NCBI RefSeq assembly: GCF_030818255.1
Contig: NZ_JAUTAG010000001.1
Coordinates: forward strand, 1,612,001 to 1,676,000
From: Microbacterium sp. SORGH_AS_0969
GTDB taxonomy: Bacteria; Actinomycetota; Actinomycetes; Actinomycetales; Microbacteriaceae
Reading direction: 5' to 3'
Length of the DNA: 64,000 nucleotides
Positions 45,353 through 54,602 of the stretch are shown here, one piece after another. The translations under genes were made by a program, and so were the position numbers. The notes under the pieces are model-generated. The model searched no databases and was not told where the DNA came from. It worked only from the letters and a program-made list of their open reading frames with translations. Numbering within the stretch: position 1 is the first letter of the stretch; the number at the start of each line of letters is the position of its first letter.

Positions 45353-46417
45353 GTGAACGCTCAGCGATCCGACGACGATGCCGTCCTGGTGCACGCCCTC
45401 CGCGGTGTCGGGCATCTGACCCTCAACCGACCGCGGGCGATCAACGCCCTCGGACTCGACATGATCCGCGACCTCGCCGCGGCCCTGGACCGGTGGAAGG
45501 ACGACACCGACATCGAGCTCATCCTGCTCGACGGTGCGGGCGAGCGCGGATTCTGCGCCGGCGGCGACGTCCGCGCTCTGCACGGCCTGGTGGTGGACGG
45601 ACGTGTCGACGAGGTGCACACCTACTTCCGCGAGGAGTACGCGCTCGACCACCTCATCGCGACGTACCCCAAGCCCGTCGTCGCGATCGCCGACGGCGTG
45701 ACCATGGGCGGCGGCATCGGTCTCGCCGGCCACGCCGCGATTCGCATCGTCACCGAGAACTCCCGTCTGGCGATGCCTGAGACGCGCATCGGCTTCACCC
45801 CCGACGTGGGCGGTTCGTGGCTGCTGTCCCGCGCGCCGGGACGACTGGGGGAGTACCTCGGGCTCACCGGAGCGACGATGGATGCCGCGGACGCCATCTA
45901 CGCGGGGTTCGCCGACCACCTGGTGCCCACGGCCCATCTGCCGGCTCTGTACGACGCCTTCCAGGTACGCGCGGATCCCGCCAGTCCGACCGAGCTCGTG
46001 CTGCTGTTCGACGAGACCGCGGGCCCCTCGCGGCTGGAGGCGGCGAGGCCGTGGATCGACGACGCCTTCGCGGCGGACGACGTGCACGGCATCCTGGAGC
46101 GGCTGCGCGCGCGTCCCGAGACCGAGGCCCACGAGACGGCCGAGCTTTTGGCCGACTCGGCGCCGACCGCCGTCGCGGTCACGCTCGCGGCCGTGCGCCG
46201 GGCGCGCACCCTGCCCGACCTGCGCGCGGCGCTGGCGCAGGAGTACGGTCTGGTCATGTGGTTCGCCCAGACCCAGCCCGACCTGGTCGAGGGCATCCGT
46301 GCGCAGCTCATCGACAAGGACCGATCGCCGACGTGGTCGCCACGGCGGCACGAGGATCTCGCGCCGGAGGTCGTGGCATCCGCCCTCGCCTTCGAGCCCG
46401 CGCTCGCGCTCTGGTGA
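45353..46417 (+). CDS. 3-hydroxyisobutyryl-CoA hydrolase-like protein
   Basis: A 354-residue crotonase-superfamily protein. The oxyanion segments GERGFCAGGDVRALHG and GVTMGGGIGLAGHAAIRIV are followed by MPETRIGFTPDVGGSWLLSR, a pattern of 3-hydroxyisobutyryl-CoA hydrolases of valine catabolism. Its length (over 340 residues) also fits that group better than simple enoyl-CoA hydratases. The start is GTG, with no strong Shine-Dalgarno sequence. The next gene begins seven bases after its stop. Confidence 0.82.
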   Translation: MNAQRSDDDAVLVHALRGVGHLTLNRPRAINALGLDMIRDLAAALDRWKDDTDIELILLDGAGERGFCAGGDVRALHGLVVDGRVDEVHTYFREEYALDHLIATYPKPVVAIADGVTMGGGIGLAGHAAIRIVTENSRLAMPETRIGFTPDVGGSWLLSRAPGRLGEYLGLTGATMDAADAIYAGFADHLVPTAHLPALYDAFQVRADPASPTELVLLFDETAGPSRLEAARPWIDDAFAADDVHGILERLRARPETEAHETAELLADSAPTAVAVTLAAVRRARTLPDLRAALAQEYGLVMWFAQTQPDLVEGIRAQLIDKDRSPTWSPRRHEDLAPEVVASALAFEPALALW

Positions 46418-46424
46418 GACGCCC

Positions 46425-47279
46425 ATGACCCGCCGGACACGGAGATGGTCGATCGGGCGTCTGCTCGACGGGTTCTTCTTCGTGTTCGCGGGTCTCGCCG
46501 CGATCTGGCTCGCGTACCTGAGCTTCACGCAGGCGTTCCAGGTCGGCTGGGCGGGGGTGGTGCTGGCGGTGGCGTTCTGGGCGCTGCTCGCCTATCTGGT
46601 GCTGCCGCGGCTTCATCGCATCCTGACGGCGATCTACGTGCCGGACTACTTCATGGGGCGCACGCGCACCTCGGACGGGCTGCTCGGCGACCCGGTCAAC
46701 CTGGCCGTGCTCGGCGAGCGAGAGCAGATCGAGCGGGCGATGGCCGAGGCCGGGTGGATCGCCGCCGACCCCGTGGGCTGGGCCTCGTCGTGGCGGATCA
46801 TCACGTCGACCCTGCGGCGACGCAGCTATCCGACGGCTCCCGTGAGCCCGCTGTTCCTCTTCGGACGCATGCAGGACCTCGCCTACCAGCAGGAGGTCGC
46901 CGGTTCGCCGGCGAAACGGCATCACGTCCGCTTCTGGCAGTGCCCCGACGGGTGGTTGCTGCCGGGCGGACGTCGGGTCGACTGGCTCGCTGCCGGAACC
47001 TTCGACCGTGCGGTCGGCCTCTCGCTCTTCACTCTCCAGGTCACGCACCGCATCGACGCCGACACCGACATCGAACGCGACCACATCGTCGCCAGCCTCA
47101 CGGCCGTGGCCGGGGTGGAGGTCGACGTGATCCGCGACTTCGCGACCGGGTACCACTCGCGAAACGGCGGGGGCGACAGCATCACGACCGACGGCGACCT
47201 GCCGATCCTCGACGTGCGGGCGGTGCGGATTCCGGATGCCGTGCCCCGAGGCTCGATCGACGCCGGGGCCGAGCGGTGA
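46425..47279 (+). CDS. LssY-C-terminal-like membrane protein
   Basis: A 284-residue protein. Two transmembrane helices near the N terminus (about 12-60) are followed by a soluble region with PVNLAVLGEREQIERAMAEAGW, FLFGRMQDLAYQQEVAG and HHVRFWQ, the pattern of LssY C-terminal domains. Function is not established. It is followed by another small membrane protein whose GTG start overlaps its stop, so the three genes from 45353 may form an operon. Confidence 0.7.
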   Translation: MTRRTRRWSIGRLLDGFFFVFAGLAAIWLAYLSFTQAFQVGWAGVVLAVAFWALLAYLVLPRLHRILTAIYVPDYFMGRTRTSDGLLGDPVNLAVLGEREQIERAMAEAGWIAADPVGWASSWRIITSTLRRRSYPTAPVSPLFLFGRMQDLAYQQEVAGSPAKRHHVRFWQCPDGWLLPGGRRVDWLAAGTFDRAVGLSLFTLQVTHRIDADTDIERDHIVASLTAVAGVEVDVIRDFATGYHSRNGGGDSITTDGDLPILDVRAVRIPDAVPRGSIDAGAER

Positions 47280-47806
47280 GCGGTCGTCGGCAGCCGCGCA
47301 AGCGGGCGGCGTTCGAGCCCCTCGCTGTGCCGGAGCCGCGGAATCCGCGGATGCGGCGACCTGCGGCGACGGTCGCCGGGGGAGTGCTCGTACTGCTGCG
47401 TGCGCTCTCGGGCGCCGTCTGGGGAGCGTCGGTGCTGTTCGGGCTGCCGCCCTGGCTGCGCGCGCTCTCGGGGTTCGCGAACGGCGACAACACGATCCCC
47501 CTCGAGGACACGATCGACGACTTCGGCTTCCCGGTCGAGGTGTTCATCGGGCTACTCGCCGTCGTGTTCCTCGTGCAGCTGGTGTTCGGCATCCTGCTCC
47601 TCCGGGGGAGCAACGCGGCGCGGGTCATCGTGATGATCGTGTCGACGTTCTCGATCACCGCGGCCTTCGTGGGCTGGTGGGAGGTGGGTGCCGAGATCAC
47701 GGTGGCGACCACTCTGGTGACGCTCGCGCTCGACATCCTCGTGCTTCTCGCCCTGTCGAGCCGGGATGCCGCGGCTTACGCGCGTCGCAACGAGCGGCGC
47801 GATTGA
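47276..47806 (+). CDS. four-helix membrane protein of unknown function
   Basis: A 176-residue protein. A basic, Pro-rich cytosolic N terminus (SGRRQPRKRAAFEPLAVPEP) is followed by four transmembrane helices and a basic C terminus. I do not recognise a family. The GTG start overlaps the LssY-like gene stop by GTGA, which is the main support for it as a real gene. Codon use and continuity of hydrophobic segments are consistent with coding. Confidence 0.68.
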   Translation: MSGRRQPRKRAAFEPLAVPEPRNPRMRRPAATVAGGVLVLLRALSGAVWGASVLFGLPPWLRALSGFANGDNTIPLEDTIDDFGFPVEVFIGLLAVVFLVQLVFGILLLRGSNAARVIVMIVSTFSITAAFVGWWEVGAEITVATTLVTLALDILVLLALSSRDAAAYARRNERRD

Positions 47807-47893
47807 GCGTCCTGGCGACGCGAGGCACCCGGGGCCGCGCACAGGTGCGGCGGGTTAGCCTGAGAGGCGCCGCGCACGCGCGCGGCGGAACGG

Positions 47894-48829
47894 ATGATGC
47901 AGGTGTTCGACAGCCCGATGTCGGTCTCGGCCTACGAGGTGCTTCGCGTGACGGTCGACGTCGACGACGAAGCGCTCCGTCGCGCCTATCGCGCGCGCCT
48001 GCGCGAGACGCACCCCGACACCGGCGGCGACGCCGCGCTGTTCGTGCAGGTTCAGCGCGCGTGGGAGCTCATCGGAACGCCCGAGGCTCGCGCGGCCTAC
48101 GACCGTGGCCGCGGATCGGCCCCGGGCGAGTGGAGCGGTGGGGCAGCGGCATCCGCGCCCTCCCGACCCGCTGACACGCGCCCTCGCGCGCGGTCGCACG
48201 GACAGCCCGGGGGCTGGCGGCGCGAGCGGTATCTGACGTTGATCCGCGAGTGGGTGGGGCGCGGGGTCGACATCGCCGATCCCTACGACCCGGCCCTGGT
48301 GCGCTCCGCGCCGCCGGAGATCCGGCACATCCTCGCCGACGCGCTCGCCGAGGAGGAGACGGCGCGGCTCGTGTCCGAACTCGGCATGGGCTACACCGTG
48401 TGGCACGACGTGTTCGCCGATCGCGACGGGCGTGATCCCGAGCAGAAGATCGACCACGTCGTGCTCGGCCCGAGCGGGCTGTACGCGATGCTGAGCGAGG
48501 ACTTCGGCGGACCCGTGGGCGTTCGGCGCGGTGAGATCTCGGGCGCGAATGTGATCGGATCGCCCGTGACGCAGCTCGTGTCGCGCGCTCGTGTGGTCGC
48601 GCGGTCGGCCGGGGTGCGCTTCAGCGGGGCGATCGTGGTGCTGCCCGACGATGCTGTTCTCGACGCGATCACCGACCTCGGCAAGGTGCGGGGCACGCCG
48701 GTTGCGCTCGTGACGCGAAGCGCGTTGACGACCCTGCTGCGGCGTGGGATCCCGGGCGCGCGCGAGGTCGGTGGCACGGAGCTGTTCGACATCCGCACAC
48801 GCCTGCAGCAGCGGGTCCGTCACGTCTGA
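47894..48829 (+). CDS. J-domain protein with nuclease-related C-terminal domain
   Basis: A 311-residue protein. The N-terminal J domain (about 10-70: SAYEVLRVTVDVDDEALRRAYRAR, then the HPD motif in THPDTGGD) should stimulate a DnaK partner. A Pro/Arg-rich linker follows. The C-terminal half has EQKIDHVVLGPSGLYAMLS, similar to NERD nuclease-related domains. The combination is common in actinobacteria without known function. The start may be either of two consecutive ATGs (47894, 47897). Confidence 0.78.
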   Translation: MMQVFDSPMSVSAYEVLRVTVDVDDEALRRAYRARLRETHPDTGGDAALFVQVQRAWELIGTPEARAAYDRGRGSAPGEWSGGAAASAPSRPADTRPRARSHGQPGGWRRERYLTLIREWVGRGVDIADPYDPALVRSAPPEIRHILADALAEEETARLVSELGMGYTVWHDVFADRDGRDPEQKIDHVVLGPSGLYAMLSEDFGGPVGVRRGEISGANVIGSPVTQLVSRARVVARSAGVRFSGAIVVLPDDAVLDAITDLGKVRGTPVALVTRSALTTLLRRGIPGAREVGGTELFDIRTRLQQRVRHV

Positions 48830-48869
48830 CGGCCTCGCGCGCCGTCGGGGGCATGCCTAGGGTGGGGAC

Positions 48870-49040
48870 ATGAGTACCGACGAGACCCCCTCCGACGACA
48901 TGAAGCGCAAGTTCCGTGAAGCGCTGGAGAAGAAGAACGGTCAGCAGCGCGCGGGTCAGGCCCACCTCGACGGCAACTCCGCGGTCCACGGGACGCACGC
49001 CGCCGTGACCAAGCGGGAGTTCCGCCGCAAGAGCGGCTGA
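48870..49040 (+). CDS. DUF5302 small protein
   Basis: A 56-residue, highly charged protein (STDETPSDDMKRKFREALEKK, then KREFRRKSG at the end). It matches the short actinobacterial DUF5302 family throughout its length. Function is unknown. GGGTGGGGAC precedes the ATG. It lies 40 bases after the J-domain gene and is convergent with the thiamin operon, from which it is separated by 13 bases and a small hairpin. Confidence 0.82.
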   Translation: MSTDETPSDDMKRKFREALEKKNGQQRAGQAHLDGNSAVHGTHAAVTKREFRRKSG

Positions 49041-49048
49041 CGCGCGTC

Positions 49049-49064
49049 AGCGGTCACGACCGCT
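49049..49064. terminator. short hairpin between convergent genes
   Basis: AGCGGT, CACG loop, ACCGCT. It starts nine bases after the DUF5302 stop and overlaps the stop codon of the thiD-tenA gene. No U-run on either strand; weak bidirectional terminator at best. Confidence 0.35.
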
Positions 49065-50493
49065 GCCGGAGCGGCGCGTCGAAGAACGCGAGTTCGAGCG
49101 CCATCGAGCGGTCGTAGGCCGCGGCCATCGCGGCCCGGACGTCGGGGGTGGCCGCTGAGGCGGCGGCATCCGTGATCCGGGCGGCGGTGGCCGACGAGGC
49201 CTCGAACCGCTCGTCGCCGTAGGCGGTGAGCCAGTCGGCGTAGGGGTGGTCGGCGTCGAAGGTGCCGCGCCAGCGGACGCCGATGTCGGTGTAGAGCACG
49301 AAGCACGGCAGGATCGCGGCGACCAGGACCGCGTACGAGCCCGAGGCCGACGCGGCGTGCAGGTGCTCGGTGTAGTCGAGGGTGGATGCCGCGGGCTCGA
49401 GGCCCCTCGGATCGACGTGCGACTGGTGCAGCGCCGCCTCCTCTTCGAGGCACGACACGGACGCTGCGGCCCAGAAGCGCTGCTCGTCGATGGTGGGGGC
49501 GAGCGCGGCGGCGCGGGCGAGCACGCGCGCGTACTCGCGGAGGTACAGCAGGTCTTGACCGAGGTACCAGGTGAAGGCCCCTCGATCGAGGTTTCCGGAT
49601 GCCAGTCCCCGGACGAACGCGCACGCGTCGACGTCGGCGCGGGTCGAGGCGGTGGCATCCCAGCGCTCGGCGCTCCACGAGCGGCCCAGGTCGATGTGCG
49701 GGCGGAGCTCGTGCAGGCGGTCGATCGGGCCGTTGCCCTGGCCGACGTGCAGTTCGTCGGCGTGTTCGAGGGCGCCGGTGAGCCAGCGCTTGGCGCGCAC
49801 CAGGGCGTCGGGCCACGAGCGGCCGTGGGCCGCGAGGGTCGCCATGGCCGACGACAGCGAGCAGCCGGTGCCGTGGGTGTGGCGGGTGGCGACGCGCGGG
49901 CCGGTCACCGGGTACACGCCGACCGTGTCGACGATGGCATCCGGGCTCTGTTCGCCGTCGAGGTGGCCGCCCTTCAGGAGGATGGTGGTGTCGGCGCGAG
50001 CGGCCAGCGTCCGGGCCTGGACGACGGCGGCGTCCCAGGTGCGGGCGACCGGTTCGTCGACGAGGACGGCGAGCTCGGGCAGGTTGGGCGTGACGAGGTC
50101 GGCGCGTCGGCAGAGTTCGCGGACCGCCGCTTCGGCGTCGCCGTCGAGGAGGCGGTCGCCGCTGGTCGCGACCATGACGGGGTCGAGGACGACGAGCGGC
50201 GGACGCACGGCGGACAGCCACGCGTCGACGGTCGCCACGACGTCGGCGGAGCCGAGCATCCCGATCTTCACCGCGTCGATGACGACGTCGTCGCTGACCG
50301 CGCGCAACTGCGCGTCGAGGAATGCCGGGGGAGGCACGTGCACCTCGCGCACGCCGAGGGTGTTCTGGGCGACGAGCGCGGTGACGGCCGCCATGCCGTA
50401 ACCGCCGAACGCGGCGATCGCGCTGAGGTCGGCCTGGACGCCGGCACCCCCGGTCGGGTCGGTGCCGGCGATGCTGAGGACGCGGGGGATCAT
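49054..50493 (-). CDS. thiD: ThiD-TenA fusion: HMP(-P) kinase and aminopyrimidine aminohydrolase
   Basis: A 479-residue bifunctional protein. Residues 1-260 are ThiD (RVLSIAGTDPTGGAGVQADL; ATSGDRLLD; TILLKGGH; RHTHGTGCSLSSA), which phosphorylates hydroxymethylpyrimidine twice. Residues 265-479 are TenA-like (LASGNLDRGAFTWYLGQDLLYLREY), which hydrolyses aminopyrimidine breakdown products. The TenA catalytic Cys is seen in AILPCFVLY. It is the last gene of thiM-thiE-thiD/tenA and its ATG overlaps the thiE stop. With no thiC or thiG here, the set points to salvage of the pyrimidine and thiazole parts. Confidence 0.92.
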   Translation of the reverse strand: MIPRVLSIAGTDPTGGAGVQADLSAIAAFGGYGMAAVTALVAQNTLGVREVHVPPPAFLDAQLRAVSDDVVIDAVKIGMLGSADVVATVDAWLSAVRPPLVVLDPVMVATSGDRLLDGDAEAAVRELCRRADLVTPNLPELAVLVDEPVARTWDAAVVQARTLAARADTTILLKGGHLDGEQSPDAIVDTVGVYPVTGPRVATRHTHGTGCSLSSAMATLAAHGRSWPDALVRAKRWLTGALEHADELHVGQGNGPIDRLHELRPHIDLGRSWSAERWDATASTRADVDACAFVRGLASGNLDRGAFTWYLGQDLLYLREYARVLARAAALAPTIDEQRFWAAASVSCLEEEAALHQSHVDPRGLEPAASTLDYTEHLHAASASGSYAVLVAAILPCFVLYTDIGVRWRGTFDADHPYADWLTAYGDERFEASSATAARITDAAASAATPDVRAAMAAAYDRSMALELAFFDAPLRQRS

Positions 50494-51125
50494 GCGGCGG
50501 CCCCCCGGAGCGCGCGCACGACCGCGCCGGGATCGTCGGCCGCACACACGGCGGAGACGACGGCGACACCCGCTGCTCCCGCACGGCGCAGGGGGCCGAC
50601 GTCGTCGACGTCGATGCCGCCGATCGCGACGCAGGGTAGGACGGTGGATGCCGCGAGCTCGGCGAATCCGTCGACGCCGAGCGGTCGCGGGTGGTCGGGT
50701 TTCGTCGCGGTGGCGCGGATGACGCCCACCCCGAGGTAGTCGATCGTGCCGTCGGGGAAGGCTGCGGCCGCGGCGAGGTGGGCCGGGGTGTTCGCGGTCC
50801 AGCCGACGAGCGCGTCCGGGCCGAGCAGGGTACGCGCGACGTCGACGGGGAGGTCGTTCTGCCCGAGGTGGATGCCGTCGACGCGGGCACCGTTCGCTCG
50901 CGCGGCCAACACAATGTCGAGGCGGTCATCGACGACGAAGGCGCATCGGCCCGCGATGACATCGGCGAGGTCGAGGGCGCGGGCGTAGAGTTCGCCGCCG
51001 GTCGCGACCTTGTCGCGCAGCTGGACGACGGTCACGCCCGCGTCGACAGACTCGTCGACGATGTCGCGCAGCCGCGAGAACGCCACGCGGTGGTCGGTCA
51101 CGAGGTGCAGGGAGAGGTCGGTCAT
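50490..51125 (-). CDS. thiE: thiamin-phosphate synthase
   Basis: A 211-residue TIM-barrel enzyme that joins HMP-PP and thiazole phosphate. Conserved blocks are [42 protein letters not shown] and [28 protein letters not shown]. It is coupled to thiM upstream (its ATG overlaps the thiM stop) and to thiD-tenA downstream. It lies in the operon controlled by the TPP riboswitch at 51970-52042. Confidence 0.94.
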   Translation of the reverse strand: MTDLSLHLVTDHRVAFSRLRDIVDESVDAGVTVVQLRDKVATGGELYARALDLADVIAGRCAFVVDDRLDIVLAARANGARVDGIHLGQNDLPVDVARTLLGPDALVGWTANTPAHLAAAAAFPDGTIDYLGVGVIRATATKPDHPRPLGVDGFAELAASTVLPCVAIGGIDVDDVGPLRRAGAAGVAVVSAVCAADDPGAVVRALRGAAA

Positions 51126-51961
51126 CGCGCGAGCTCCACCCGGTCGCGGAGATCTGCGGGCTCGATGGCGGCCAGCTCGTCGAGGAAGGTGACGGCGAAC
51201 GATCCCGGTCCTCGGGCTCCGGATGCCGCCCGCTCCGACGCCACGGCCCAGACGGCGCTCGCCGCGACCGCAGCGTCGAACGGCTCCGCGACCGCAGCGA
51301 AGGCGGCCATCGCGGCGCCGAGCGCGCAGCCTCCGCCGGTGACCTTGGTCAGCAGGACGCTGCCGCCGGGGACGCGCGCCGTGCGGGTGGCATCCACGAT
51401 CAGGTCCGTGTCGCCCGACACGGCGACCGTGCCGCCGGTGCGGGCGGCGAGGGCGCGAGCGGCGTCGAGCGCGTCGTCGGCGGCGTCGGTCGTGTCGACC
51501 CCGCGCCCGCCGCAGCCGGCGCCGGCCAGAGCGAGGATCTCGGAGGCGTTGCCGCGGATGATTGCGGGGCGCGCGTCGAGCAGCTCGTGCGCGAGCGCCG
51601 TGCGGACGGGAAGGGCTCCCACCGCGACGGGGTCGAGCACCCAGGGGGTGCCGGTGGCGACGGCTTCGCGAGCGGCGTCGCGCTGCTCGGCGGTGGGGGT
51701 GCCGAGGTTGACGAGAACGCCGCCGGCGATGCCGGCGAACATGCCCGCCTCTCCGGGGATGTCGCACATGGCGGGCGCCGCGCCGAGGGCGAGGAGTGCG
51801 TTGGCGGTGAAGTTCGTCACCACCGCGTTGGTGATGCACTGCGTGAGCGGTGATGTCTCGCGGAGGCGCGCGAGCGCGTGCGAGGGGGCCTGCGCGAGCG
51901 CTTCGGCGGGAGCGGGGGCATCCGCGGGGGTAGACGGAGACGACGACGTGCGAACGACCAT
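51122..51961 (-). CDS. thiM: hydroxyethylthiazole kinase
   Basis: A 279-residue kinase that phosphorylates the thiazole moiety for salvage. The N-terminal [20 protein letters not shown], the GNASEILAL block and [18 protein letters not shown] (catalytic Cys in GGGCALG) are characteristic. The ATG at 51961 is chosen because GAAGGG is nine bases upstream; an earlier in-frame ATG (51970) touches the Shine-Dalgarno sequence. First gene of the operon, immediately behind a TPP riboswitch. Confidence 0.93.
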   Translation of the reverse strand: MVVRTSSSPSTPADAPAPAEALAQAPSHALARLRETSPLTQCITNAVVTNFTANALLALGAAPAMCDIPGEAGMFAGIAGGVLVNLGTPTAEQRDAAREAVATGTPWVLDPVAVGALPVRTALAHELLDARPAIIRGNASEILALAGAGCGGRGVDTTDAADDALDAARALAARTGGTVAVSGDTDLIVDATRTARVPGGSVLLTKVTGGGCALGAAMAAFAAVAEPFDAAVAASAVWAVASERAASGARGPGSFAVTFLDELAAIEPADLRDRVELAR

Positions 51962-51969
51962 TCGCGACA

Positions 51970-52042
51970 TCCCTTCGCTAGTACGAACTAGATCAGGTTC
52001 GACGGGTGTGTTCTCAGCCCTAGCGGGCACCCCGTGTCACTG
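51970..52042 (-). promoter_or_regulatory. TPP riboswitch of the thiM operon
   Basis: On the minus strand the THI-box consensus is seen: CACGGGGTGCCC, CTGAGA, then ACCTGATCTAG and AGCGAAGGGA. The 3' part includes the Shine-Dalgarno sequence for thiM (GAAGGG), so thiamin pyrophosphate should block translation initiation. The promoter must lie in 52043-52330, 3' of the HNH gene; I see no clear promoter boxes or gene there. Confidence 0.92.
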
Positions 52043-52330
52043 CGGGCGACGCTAGCACAGAGCTCGCGGCGCTCGGTGCGGGTGGGAGGGTGCTGACGGG
52101 TGGATGCCAGAGGCGTGGCGTAGGCGGGCGGGACGGTGCGGGCGTGCGGTTCGGACGACCCCGCTGCGCGCGGATCGGCGCGAAGCGCGATGTGGTTCAC
52201 GGCGAAGGGGTGGATGGACGTGCGGAAGGGCGAAGGGGCGCATGGGCGCGGGACGCGCGCGAAGGCGCAGAGGCGCGCGGGCCGCGGCGCGGAAGCGGGC
52301 GCACGCCGACGACCGCCCGCGGGAAGCCGG

Positions 52331-53662
52331 TCAGAACGGGGCGTGGTCATGGTCGGGTGGGGTTGGGTCGTCGGGGAGGAACCTCACGGCGGGTGAGTAC
52401 GGGAGGGGTTCGTCGCGGTAGGTGCGGCCGGTGGGGCTGGTCCATTCGAGGATTCCGTCGGGGAGTTGTCTGACGCTCCAGCGGGTGAACTGCTTTTGCG
52501 TGTGGTGTCGTTGGCAGAGGTGGCTGAGGTTGCGGACGTCGGTGGTGCCGCCGAGGGCGTAGTCGAGGGTGTGGTCGATTTCGGAGCGGATGGCGGGGAC
52601 GGTGCATTCGGGCCAGCGGCAGTGGCGGTCGCGGGCGCGGAGGTATCGGTCGATCGCGGTGGTGCGCTGGTAGGTGTCGGTGTGGAGGACGGCGCCGGTG
52701 ATCGGGTGCGTGATGACGCGGTCCCAGGGGACGGTGGTCGACTCGGCGAGGGTGCGGGCGGTGTCGGCGTCGATGGGGCCGTGTCCGATGAGTTCTGCGG
52801 GTTCGGTGTTCTCGTGCTGCGGGTCGAGCATGGTCAGCGCGGGCACGACGACCTGGACACGGCCGCGGATCGCGCCGAGGGTGCCGGGGCCGTCATCGGC
52901 GCGGGTGGGGTCGGCGTCGGGGGCGGCGGTGAGAAGGAGGTCGGCGAGGATGTCGGCGCGTACCTGCGCGGTGGTGCGCTCATCCGTGGCCGACGTCGGA
53001 GTATCGCCGCGCGAGTCGATCAGCGTGCGGGCCTGCTGCGTGAGGCGGTCGTAGATGCCGACGGCGAGGATCGTGGGGAGTGTCGCGATCAGATCGGACA
53101 TCCCGTCTCGCCCCGTGATGACCCTTACGCAGCGGGTGTCGCGGCCCCGCTGGTGGCGTTCGGTGATCGTCGTGGGTTGCAGGCTCTCGGCGAGCGCTGC
53201 CAGGCGGGTGCGCAACCGCCCCGGGCTGAGCCCGTCGGCGGTGGCGACTGCCAGGGTGTCGAATTCGGCGCGGACCTCGGTGGGCAGGGGCGCGCCGATG
53301 TCGAGGATTGTGTGCACGTGGGCGCGGGTGATCGCGCCCTGCTCCCACGCCGAGAGGGTGATGGGGTAGTCGTCGACGAGGGTCATGGCGCGGTTGATCT
53401 GCGTCTGCAGGGACCGGTCGGAGACGTTTTCGGCCGCCGCGATCTCGGACGCAACCTCACGCAACGCCATCTCCGCAGCACGGGAGGACACGGGTCTTTC
53501 GGTCATCGCATCCCGCGCGAGATGCCCCGCCTGCGCCAGGGCGCGGGTGCGCGCCACCTCCGCGGCGGCGAACGCGGCGCCCGTGCGGAGCACCTCGCCG
53601 AGCACCGCGGACAGGGCCCGCGGGCCACTGTCCGGTGGTGTCGATGAGGCGTCGGTATGCAT
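52331..53662 (-). CDS. DUF222 and HNH endonuclease domain protein
   Basis: A 443-residue protein. The N-terminal two thirds match DUF222 (long helical region with ITRAHVHTILDIGAPLPTEV and so on). The C-terminal HNH motif reads RDRHCRWPECTVPAIRSEIDHTLDY...LCQRHHTQK, with zinc-type cysteines and the catalytic His. Such proteins are present in many copies in Microbacteriaceae, often near repeats or mobile DNA, and their role is unclear. A 940-base repeat field lies directly upstream, which should contain its promoter. Confidence 0.9.
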   Translation of the reverse strand: MHTDASSTPPDSGPRALSAVLGEVLRTGAAFAAAEVARTRALAQAGHLARDAMTERPVSSRAAEMALREVASEIAAAENVSDRSLQTQINRAMTLVDDYPITLSAWEQGAITRAHVHTILDIGAPLPTEVRAEFDTLAVATADGLSPGRLRTRLAALAESLQPTTITERHQRGRDTRCVRVITGRDGMSDLIATLPTILAVGIYDRLTQQARTLIDSRGDTPTSATDERTTAQVRADILADLLLTAAPDADPTRADDGPGTLGAIRGRVQVVVPALTMLDPQHENTEPAELIGHGPIDADTARTLAESTTVPWDRVITHPITGAVLHTDTYQRTTAIDRYLRARDRHCRWPECTVPAIRSEIDHTLDYALGGTTDVRNLSHLCQRHHTQKQFTRWSVRQLPDGILEWTSPTGRTYRDEPLPYSPAVRFLPDDPTPPDHDHAPF

Positions 53663-53928
53663 GTGTGCATGCTAGCGAGGGGGTCCGACATCGACGGGGG
53701 CTCGGGAGCCCCGGTGGGGATCGATCCGGATATTGCTCCGATGTGCAGAAGGGATCCCCGGGCGACGGTGTGCGCTTCACGGGATGGCGGGCGAGGGTCG
53801 CCTGTATGGCGTTGAGGTGACGGGGCCGTCGGCGCGGGCCCTCCGCGCCGCGGCGCCTGGCGGTGATCGTCCGCGTTCCGGCTCGCTCGGCGTCGGGGGC
53901 CGCGTTCGGCGCTGCCGTCCGCGGCATC
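53663..53928. other. gene-free upstream segment of the HNH gene
   Basis: This stretch lacks any convincing gene and precedes the repeat field. The only structure I see is a short stem at about 53692-53708 (GGGG, CTCGGGAG, CCCC). It should hold the promoter of the HNH gene, but I cannot place boxes with confidence. Confidence 0.4.
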
Positions 53929-54399
53929 CATAAACGCGATTCGCGCGCAGAAACGCGGGGAGGGCGCGTTTATGTGAGCCAATGGCGTTTATGGGTCGCG
54001 GGTCTCGGCTCGGGGTGGTCGCTCGTCTGTTGGCCCGGGGGTTCGCGGCGCGTGCCCGGAGCTGTCGGCGTGGATCGACGGAGCGTGGGCGGCCCGCGCG
54101 GGTTGTCCGCGCGTGGCGTGTTCGCCGCGGCATCCATAAACGCTGTTCGCGCGCAGAAACGCGGGGAGAGCGCGTTTGTGTGAGCCAATGGCGTTTATGG
54201 GTCGCGGGTCTCGGCTCGGGCGGCTGCTCGTCTGCCGACCCGGCGTCCGTACGGTGGCCTGCCGGGGCCGTCGATGTTCGACGTGGCAGAGGCCGCCCGC
54301 GCGCGGCCCGCACGTGGCGTATCGATCGCGGCATCTATAAACGCGATCGGCGCGCAGAAACGCGTGGAGAGCGCGTTTATGTGAGTCGACAGCGTTTAT
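53929..54399. repeat. three palindromes of family E in a 200-206 bp tandem array
   Basis: CATAAACGC (or CTATAAACG) begins at 53929, 54135 and 54335. Each element is 65 bp: TAAACGC, spacer, GAAACGCG, short loop, GCGCGTTTATG, spacer, GCGTTTAT. The 140-bp segments between them also begin alike (GGTCGCGGGTCTCGGCTCGG), so the whole unit is tandemly duplicated. GCGGCATC(C/T) stands immediately before each. The field lies 3' of gntR and 5' of the HNH gene. I see no gene in it. Confidence 0.88.
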
Positions 54400-54423
54400 C
54401 GCCCGAGCTCGGCGCCCCGCGCC

Positions 54424-54597
54424 GACGCCGCAAGCACCGCCACCGCAAGCGCTAGCGCCGAAGCACCGCCACCGCAAGCACCGCCACCGCAAGCGCTAGC
54501 GCCGAAGCACCGCCACCGCAAGCGCCGCCACCGCAAGCGCCGCCACCGCAAGCGCCGCCACCGCAAGCACCGCCACCGCAAACGCCGAAGCGCCCCC
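54424..54597. repeat. minisatellite next to the gntR stop
   Basis: About a dozen imperfect copies of CCGCCACCGCAAGC and GCGCTAGCGCCGAAGCA, with 12-15 and 27-base periods, end five bases before the gntR stop codon on the minus strand. The sequence is purely Gly/Ala/Arg-like when translated, and no start signal is seen. I read it as non-coding simple-sequence DNA. Confidence 0.8.
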
Positions 54598-54602
54598 GGC
54601 GG

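Noticed and set aside
53929..54399. Possible CRISPR array (repeated 65-bp units with regular spacing)
   Set aside because: The units are long palindromes, the intervals are about 140 bp and repeated themselves, only three copies exist and there are no cas genes.
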